Source: Trichuris trichiura (lineage: Eukaryota > Nematoda > Enoplea > Trichinellida > Trichuridae). From it: 64,000 nucleotides of DNA. The DNA lies in contig JBAJFE010000005.1 in assembly GCA_037903355.1 (NCBI GenBank), positions 2,480,001 to 2,544,000 on the forward strand. The letters are read 5' to 3'. Shown piece by piece: positions 57,701 through 64,000 of this stretch (position 1 is its first letter; the number at the start of each line of letters is the position of its first letter). The position numbers and the translations under genes were made by a program. A model generated the notes under the pieces. The model searched no databases, was not told where the DNA came from, and saw only the letters and a program-made list of their open reading frames with translations.

Positions 57701-57702
57701 AA
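57557..57702. repeat. three 54-bp tandem repeats at the 5' end of the ISXO2-derived ORF
   Basis: Each unit contains a TTGTCGATGGGA or TTGTCGTCGGGA word followed by a GTCACTA or GTCGCTA word. Read on the minus strand they encode the SSDxVPxT-type repeats at the start of the protein. Confidence 0.75.
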
Positions 57703-58638
57703 CGCAGAATGAGATTTACCTGTCTATCAAGGAACGCCGCAGCTCGGACAGCTGACCTCCGATGTTTTTCTTGAATTGCTAGACGAGGTCTCAGCTTGAA
57801 CACCTGCACGCCCCATTGTGTTTCCCGTACCTTCAATGCATGCGCAAGTGCTAAATTCCATCACCTTCGCTGATTGCTACAGGTCACTAAACGCATCAGT
57901 GACACAAACAGACGCTATTACATTGCACTGTAGCGAAATATTTCGGCGCTAATCCGTTACACCGATAACCGAGTCACTGAATGTGTCCCTGATGCTCCAT
58001 TGTGCTGGCGACGCCAACAACTCAGCACGTGTTCACTAAACCTGCCGACAATGTCCCTCCCGTTGTGCGGCTAATAACCTGTTATGACGCTGCAGAGTGA
58101 CAGATTACGCTATGAACTAGCCGCCTGACACTTCCGGCACCGCCGTGGGATCATAGAGCCTGCGTTTCTACTTCTAGGTGAAGCATTTCATCTGTCTTAT
58201 CGCTGCATAGCGCTTGTCTTTCTTCTACAGAGGTAAGTGTATGGAATATGAGATGCCTTTGAAGTTTACTAAGAGGAAACATCGTCCTTACGACATAGAG
58301 CTCATAAAGTGCGACTATGTGATACCTGTAGTTGAGAAGAACTTTTTCAAAGGACGTTCGCGCAGAAGTGAAGAAGCCATGCTCCGCAATTACTACCAGC
58401 CGGCTATATTTTATGTGAATGGACTGCTGTTCCTCCTAATATGCATTCAGGAAAGCGGAAATGGAACTGGAACAAGAAATGGAAGAAGGTCGAGCTGCTG
58501 AAGAAAACGAAGGATTAATTGCATCCATGGGTAAAAAGGATTCGGACAGCACTGACGAGGCGAAATGCACTTGTTATACTTTATATAACTTTTTAACGTT
58601 TTGAAAACGTAAGATCTTGGTATAGAACAATGCATCTT

Positions 58639-58815
58639 GAGCACGTAATGTTAATACGGGAAGCGTCCCGTTAGTTAATAAATAATAAATAGCTTTCGGG
58701 TCCGTGCTTGACCCGTCTCCAGCGGTAGAGAAGTTAAATTCACTTACTTAATTGGGAATAAATGTATTGGTTATTAACCAACGGGACCTTTTCCGTGGTT
58801 AGCATTACGTAGCTC
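58639..58815. mobile_element. foldback (MITE-like) element 2
   Basis: About 177 bp with imperfect inverted ends of about 48 bp (GAGCACGTAATGTTAATAC at the left; the right end is the complement of GAGCTACGTAATGCTAACCA). The centre carries GACCCGTCTCCAGCGGT at 58710-58726, shared with element 1 at 13976-13992 with one mismatch. It sits between two acidic-linker pieces of the RNA polymerase I relic. Confidence 0.6.
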
Positions 58816-59993
58816 TTAATGTTTTCTGTTACGCTGTTAATTTTAAGAAGCCGTCGAAATTGACATTGATGCCAGTGTGGCCGGTTTGAAGCAGAGGCAA
58901 GAACGAAACTGAATACAGACAACGACGAAGAAAAGCAAGAATTGTGCGTTGACGATGGTAAGGAAAATGCGCTGAGTTCACTGATTGATCGGAACGATTC
59001 GTTAGACTTCTTGTTGCCTTAGACGAGAATAAGGAAATGTAAAACATTAGCGAAGAAGTGAGCTGTATTCCTGCTAACATCAGTGGAAATTTGGATAAGA
59101 GTAGGGTTCAGGTGCTTAAAAGAGTTCAGTTTTTGCATTGTCGTGAATCAGCTTATTATGTTAGTGTTGAGTCTGTTGTTGGAGGTGATGTTTGGATATC
59201 AAATTATTCATACGACGTCAAGCCCAACCATCGGTGTGAGGCTTGAATTAAGATTTACGCTCTCTGGTAGGTTTTGCATGTAGTATTTTAATTTTTTCCC
59301 GTCTCAGGTTCTACTTAGTCTTGGCATGACTGAAGTGCGTTATTTGGTGCGACTTTTGGCAGAAGTGTCTACCATGCAATCGGTGAAAGGAATCCAGCAA
59401 TGCACGTTTAAGAAGAGAAGGGTAAGCGAATCCTCGTAACCGAAGGAGTCAACTTGAAAGTGCAGTCACGAACTGCTGTTTTACTTAAGTACGTTTTTTT
59501 GCAAGTTGTTCTTTAATCAACCTAACACATTCAACGCTACTTGTATCGGGTGCAATCATATTCACACAATGCAGGAGTTGTGCGGCATTAAGGCTGCTGC
59601 GATTTCTATTGTTCAGCTTTCTCTTTTGCAGAATGCTTCGAAAGCAACGAGAGATCAATTATTCCTATTAAGAAAATGAAGTTTGTTTTTGCCCATTACA
59701 GTATAGATGTTGATTATATAGTCCATACCGGCATTTATCAACAGTTTAACAGAACTTAAATGTACACCTTGACATCTCTGTTACAACAAATGGCACTTGA
59801 AACCACTATAGCATTCACGAAAGACGCAATACTCAAAAGTATTTCGAAGTGCACCTCTGTAGCAGCCATTGTTTAAAATTATGCATTATGGATACTGAAG
59901 AGTTTTTAAATACGCCTTCTCCAGAAGTGGTCATTTTTCGATTGCCTCAAACTGGTACTGGATGCTTTGATATTCTGTATCTTTCGTATTAGA

Positions 59994-61925
59994 CAGTGTT
60001 GGAATCTTGATATGAACCTGTTGATAGCAACGTTTGTGGGCCTGATCGAATTGATCAGATGTTACTTGTAGGGAACAGCGTTACCTGTTTAGCAGTACTA
60101 TTTGACACTACAGTGCACTTACTAAACTCTCATTGCGTGGAAGACTAAGAAAATGGACGCGTCGCCTATGGATGAATATTTTCTGAAATCACTATTACGA
60201 TGACGACACTACTTTTTCTTTCTCTTCTTAGTCTTTGTCGATTTTTTGTTTTATAACTCCGTCCAAGTTTCCTGCATAGCTTTTAAACCTGCAACCGTCA
60301 GCTTAAAGCTACTTTTAAGTGCTCCGCTGCAACATTCAGATGAAGGTGAAAAGAAAAACAGCGGAACCTTTGTGTACGTTTAAAGCGGTAAAGGTGACTG
60401 TCGTTCTCCTGTATAAGTGGAATGGCGAAACTGTACAGCTTAGTAAGAGTTCTGTAGTGTTCAGGCACTGTTTACGCGGAAGGGATACCAAGAATTGAAC
60501 AAGTCATAGAATGAGAAATATGGAATCGCTTCTCGAATGTTGCTGAAGAAGCTGATGAGTGAGCAGTCGATGAAAACATGAAACAACAGTTTTGCAGCTG
60601 AAAGAATCCTCAACTTTGCTACGTTAAATATTTTAAAAACTCAAAATACGGTCAGGTTGGCCATAGCTGAACCTGCGTACTTTTCTTATCTGTATTTGAT
60701 GTTACTCGCGGTGCGTATAGACGAAGAATCGGTAATTCAACGCAAGCTGTCCCATTTCGTATCAAGGTAAGATTGACATTGATAAATGCTGTGCATCATC
60801 CAAGCCTTCGTACGAAATTATTTAGGTAGTAGTCTCGTAGTAGTTAATACTCCGTCTTTCGACTATTGCTAAGTTCTTGCGTAACGTTTCAGCTGAAAAG
60901 GCTCGTGGAATTGTTTTTATGATAGTTCTCGTTCTAACTTTCACGAATGTAACCGAGTTTGCCTATGTTTTGTTTAAAGATTTTAAACGTATCGTACCTT
61001 GTAAAAAGATTGTAATTTTTTTTCTTTTCTTCGTCTAACAGATTGCAATTTGGTGACTTATTTTTTCGTCGGGCTGATCCATAACTCTCTATAGAACAAC
61101 TATAACAGTATAAGTACTTATTGCGTTATGGAAGTACGCAATCTCGATTCTGTGGAAACTTTCATGAAGCGAAGTTTTCAAGAGGGCACAGTTCCCGTCT
61201 TCAGCGCAAAATAAGTGAAATTTCTTCATTGCTGTTAGGAACTAACCTAGCTTATTATTATTAGCCGAAAACTGTTCTGATTTTTTGTCTTCATGGTAAG
61301 GTTGTTCTTCTTGTTGTACTTATGTGTTTAGTTGCTGAAGAAGTACTACTCTTCCTTGAATAGCGCAAAGTAGAATACTTAGGCGCACACGTTGCCTATG
61401 GCGGCGTTTCCTTCTGGTGGCATTCGTTTTATTGTTTTTCTTTTCTGGGCTTTCAAGCGTACTCATCTGTCTTCAGCGACAGTGATGATAGAAATGATTG
61501 CAACAGGGTGACTTTCCGTCATCAGTATTGATGAACACGAAAGAAGAGTAGGCCACAAAGCTCTGAAAAACGTTTTAATGAAAGGTTGCTACCTTTGTAA
61601 AACACTATAATGGAAACATACGAATCCCTTACAAGTTACGACGAATTTACCCAGCAGTCAGACAATTTCATCATGACGCCATCCTGCGCCAAGGTACCAC
61701 TGCGACAAACTGAATGAAAAACTTCATCCCGACGGACACAATTGGATACGTGCGCTAAACTTTCAGTGGAGGTACAAAATCTCAGCGCCGAGCTGTTCTC
61801 GCGTTAAAGTATAAGCTTCCGCCAAACTAAATCTAAAAACATTGGGACGCGTAGCCATGAAATTTCGCTGCAAAGGTGATTTCGCATCAAAACGGGGCGA
61901 CCTCAAACTTTTTGCAGCGTAAACC
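59994..61925. other. no recognisable gene
   Basis: Follows the end of the RNA polymerase I relic. Short frames with occasional coding-like words but stops every few dozen codons; possibly further decayed gene remains. Nothing assignable. Confidence 0.35.
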
Positions 61926-62235
61926 TTGACACGAAGCTTATCTGCGCGTCAAAATGATCAGTTGTCAAAACAAAGCTGGCGTCAAACTTTCGGAGGGGGT
62001 TCCTCTACAGGCGAAGGCAAAATATTCCTGCGTCAAAATGAGCTCGCGTCAAATAAGTTGCGCGTCAAATATTTAGCGTGGTACACTTTGACGCGAAGCA
62101 TCTCCGCGTCAAAGTGTTTACGTGGCAAAACGAGGCTTGCGTCAAACTTTCTCCGGAGTTCATCTTGACGCGAAGTCAGAATGTCCCTGCGTCAAAATGG
62201 GCTCGCGTCATCAAGTTATAGGTTTGGTTTGTCGC
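61926..62235. repeat. two-copy tandem repeat rich in GCGTCAAA
   Basis: Unit 1 (61926-62087) and unit 2 (62088-about 62235) share order and spacing of words: TTGAC(A/G)CGAAGC near the start, GCGTCAAACTTTC (61979 and 62139, 160 bp apart), CCTGCGTCAAAATG, and CTCGCGTCA near the end. GCGTCAAA or its complement TTTGACGC recurs many times within each unit in both orientations. Confidence 0.75.
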
Positions 62236-63330
62236 GCTGTTCGGCGAAAACCGTTCTTGTATGCCATGGGCGCACAGGGACGAAGCAGTTTACGTAGCGA
62301 GTATTATGTTCCTGTTCTTATGGAGAGCAAGATTCGGATTTTTCGTGGATCGTTTGAGCAACGGGAGGCTGGAAATATGAAAAAATTACCTTTTTTATTC
62401 TTCATACAGTAATTGGAGGAAAACCAGGTAGACATATTTTCAAAAATAATCACCAGCCGTCCTATGCGCGCCGGAGAAGTACTTTACTTCCGAGACGGCT
62501 ACAGGAGAGTTAAAATGTTTCTCCTGAACGGGAAACGAAAGGCTCAGGAAGAGCGACCTGCTTTTCTGAGCGATCGCTTTCTCTTTCGATGCGATATGGA
62601 AAGTAGCGCCAGAAGCATAATCCTGCAATGTTCTAGTTTTTAGACAGCTGTGTTGGTTCCCGTACGAGTCCTCGACGCCCTTATATGTCTTGATAGCCGT
62701 GATCGTCTGAAGTTGCTCTTCTAAAGCCTGGAGGCACCTAGAAGACGTAGTTTAACTCGCGAATAGTATGCGCCTATAGCTACGCAGAGCCAAATTCCTA
62801 GTTTTCAGAGGTTGAGTAAGAAACGGAAAGCCGAGAATATGAAAAACTTGTCTTTCTACATTTTTCGTACAGTTGATGAACGAAAAGCAGGTAGCGGTAG
62901 TTTCAAAAACACTCACATGCCGTTCCCTGCGCGTTGGAGAAATCTTTTGTCGGCGAGATGGCTACAGTGGACCTGTAATGGTTCTGTGGAATGGGAAGGG
63001 AAGTGCCGACTGGTAACGAGGCTGTTTTTCTGCGCGATTGTTTCGTTTGAAACAAAACAGAGAGCAGCTGGCAGAAAAGTATTCCTGCATCATTCCTTTT
63101 TTTAAATAGCTACGTTGGGTCGCGTAGGAACTTTGGAAGCTATAGGATTTGTTCGTTCCCCTGGCGGTGTTCGGCGCAAGCCGCTCTTCGATACATTCAG
63201 CGCGCATGGAGGAAGTACTTTAGCTAGCGAATATTATGCCGCTATACTTATGGAGAGCAATGTTGAGATTTTTCGTCGCTCGTTTGGACAATCCGCGGCC
63301 GAAAACAAGAAATAGTTCTTTTTTTACATA
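62190..63330. repeat. tandem array of about 465-bp units, three copies
   Basis: Matching landmarks recur about 465 bp apart. A block with GTTTGAGCAACGGGAGGCTGG at 62350, GGTTGAGTAAGAAACGGAAAG at 62810, and GTTTGGACAATCCGCGGCCG at 63280 is each followed by GAA-rich sequence and a CAGT word. Before it lie GAGTATTATG / GAATAGTATG / GAATATTATG with ATGGAGAGCAA in copies 1 and 3. Copies are clearly diverged; the third is cut by the Tigger element. Plus frames in each copy are partly open and alike, so an old coding repeat is possible. Confidence 0.65.
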
Positions 63331-63332
63331 CA

Positions 63333-64000
63333 GTAGAACCTCCGAAGTTGACCACCTCCCTATGTCGACCACCTCCTAAGTTGACCGAATTTTGACCAGT
63401 TGGTTGGTCAGCACGTTAATAAGCGCAAGGACAACCTCTATACATCGACCACCACCGTAAGTGGGAAGTTGACCGCTTTAGCCGTCACCTGGTATATGCA
63501 CGCAATGCTAACTTGCACTCTGTAAATTGGCCACTTCAGTTTGCTCTGTGTCAGTCGCTAGCAGCTGTTAACCATCATTGCCTCAATGTGCTGTTACTCA
63601 ACGTAACGAAGTTTTTCATTACCCTACATTGGAGATTCCTGATTACAGAACCGATTCCGTCGCTTTGACGATGCTTCTTTTATGCTTCTCGGCACAGCTT
63701 GCGCGTTTCCTCAAGTACATAAGCTCCCACCTACGCGTTGGCAGCATTCGCCCATTGAGGGAAATATGACAAATCGAGCCTACTTGAACTCGTTCGCGTC
63801 GAGCTCAGTTCTATTCATTCGCATTGGTATAGGTGTGCGGCAGGTTTTCTTAACGTGTCTTCGCGAGTAAAGATAGCCTGACTTACGCAGTAATAGACGC
63901 AGTAGTAGCTACCAAGCTGGTTGCAGTTTGCATTATGGCCAAACGGAAAGAATCGAGAGAGTTGCCACTGAAGGAAAAAGTGGATCTTATCCGCTTTCTC
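63333..64000 (+). mobile_element. pogo/Tigger-type DNA transposon, 5' end (cut by window edge)
   Basis: Begins with CAGTAGAACCTCCGAAGTTG, close to the CAGT-x-GAACCTC ends typical of pogo/Tigger elements, directly after a TA dinucleotide as expected for their TA target. The first 110 bp contain repeated GACCACCTCC words, possible transposase-binding sites. A CENP-B-like transposase start follows at 63935. The rest lies beyond the window. Confidence 0.78.
63935..64000 (+). CDS. Tigger/CENP-B-type transposase, N-terminus only
   Basis: Twenty-two codons from ATG: the first residues MAKRKESRELPLKEKVD followed by a LIRF word match the start of the CENP-B/pogo DNA-binding helix-turn-helix. Cut by the window edge, so integrity is unknown. 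Confidence 0.7.
   Translation, partial: MAKRKESRELPLKEKVDLIRFL

Larger units (their letters stand above)
55755..59993 (+). pseudogene. decayed RNA polymerase I largest subunit (RPA1/POLR1A), C-terminal part
   Basis: Ten or so short pieces in the order expected for the protein but in shifting frames with stops between. Clearest: [14 protein letters not shown] plus [12 protein letters not shown] (55.80-55.91 kb; the active-gene form has Gly where this has Arg); EMPLKFTKRKHRPYD (58.25 kb); acidic linker pieces (58.46-58.57, 58.85-59.02 kb); WISNYSYD (59.19 kb); MQSVKGIQQCTF and, one frame off, KRILVTEGVNL (59.37-59.45 kb); NHIHTMQELCGIKAA (59.55 kb); VFAHYSIDVD (59.69 kb); MALETTIAFTKDA (59.79 kb); SPEVVIFRLPQTGTGCFDIL (59.92-59.98 kb). 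Invaded by the ISXO2-derived ORF and a foldback element. RPA1 is the catalytic subunit that makes rRNA; an intact copy must exist elsewhere. Confidence 0.78.

Noticed and set aside
1..64000. CRISPR arrays, bacterial operons, phage or prokaryotic defence systems
   Set aside because: Introns, splice signals and gene families are plainly eukaryotic; no such structure is present.

Overview
This is a eukaryotic window, most likely from a clade I nematode of the whipworm type (Trichuris or a close relative). The reasons are coding exons split by many introns of about 45-70 nt with GT...TTTNCAG or TTTTAG borders, a tandem cluster of secreted CAP (SCP/TAPS) genes, WAP-like inhibitor and trypsin-like protein genes, and gene neighbours only tens of bases apart. 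Species is an inference; no ribosomal or mitochondrial marker lies here. Exon models were assembled by hand from splice signals, reading phase and protein-family logic; in almost every gene all exon lengths add up in frame.

Left third (0-20.1 kb): five CAP-domain genes in a row on the minus strand (552-777 partial, 3940-7284, 10053-12218, 15341-17519, 19092-20085). They share intron positions and phases. Four run from signal peptide to a Cys-rich tail, or would if not cut by the window edge; the 3940-7284 member instead continues into a threefold-repeat C-terminal domain resembling DUF5648. Then come an SH2-tyrosine kinase of Fer/Fes type (21081-22606, minus), a small secreted Cys-rich protein (25337-26290, plus), and a 734-residue CUB-CUB-CUB-LDLa-trypsin-like protein (26514-30138, minus) whose protease domain has lost catalytic His and Ser.

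Middle (30-53 kb): mostly housekeeping genes. DUF1757-like membrane protein and COP9 subunit CSN4 (plus); a four-domain WAP-like secreted protein (minus); importin alpha, PIG-F and the GATOR1 subunit NPRL2 (plus, PIG-F and NPRL2 only 33 nt apart); an intronless PDE2-type cGMP-regulated phosphodiesterase (minus); a PSME3IP1/FAM192A-like nuclear protein; and a USP22/Ubp8-like SAGA deubiquitinase (plus).

Right end (55-64 kb): gene graveyard and mobile DNA. Colinear, broken pieces of the C-terminal part of the RNA polymerase I largest subunit run from 55.75 to 59.99 kb. They are interrupted by a GC-rich ISXO2/Merlin-type transposase derivative (56672-57700, minus; intact spliced ORF but no DDE core) and by a foldback element. 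Two tandem repeat arrays (about 162 bp and about 465 bp units) follow, and the window ends in the 5' end of a pogo/Tigger-type transposon. Other mobile traces are a solo-LTR-like element at 38973-39208, a second foldback element at 13893-14057 and an 83-bp near-perfect palindrome at 31938-32020.

Functionally the window mixes a secreted host-interface set (CAP, WAP, pseudo-protease, Cys-rich protein) with unrelated core cell genes; nothing suggests that the two sets act together.
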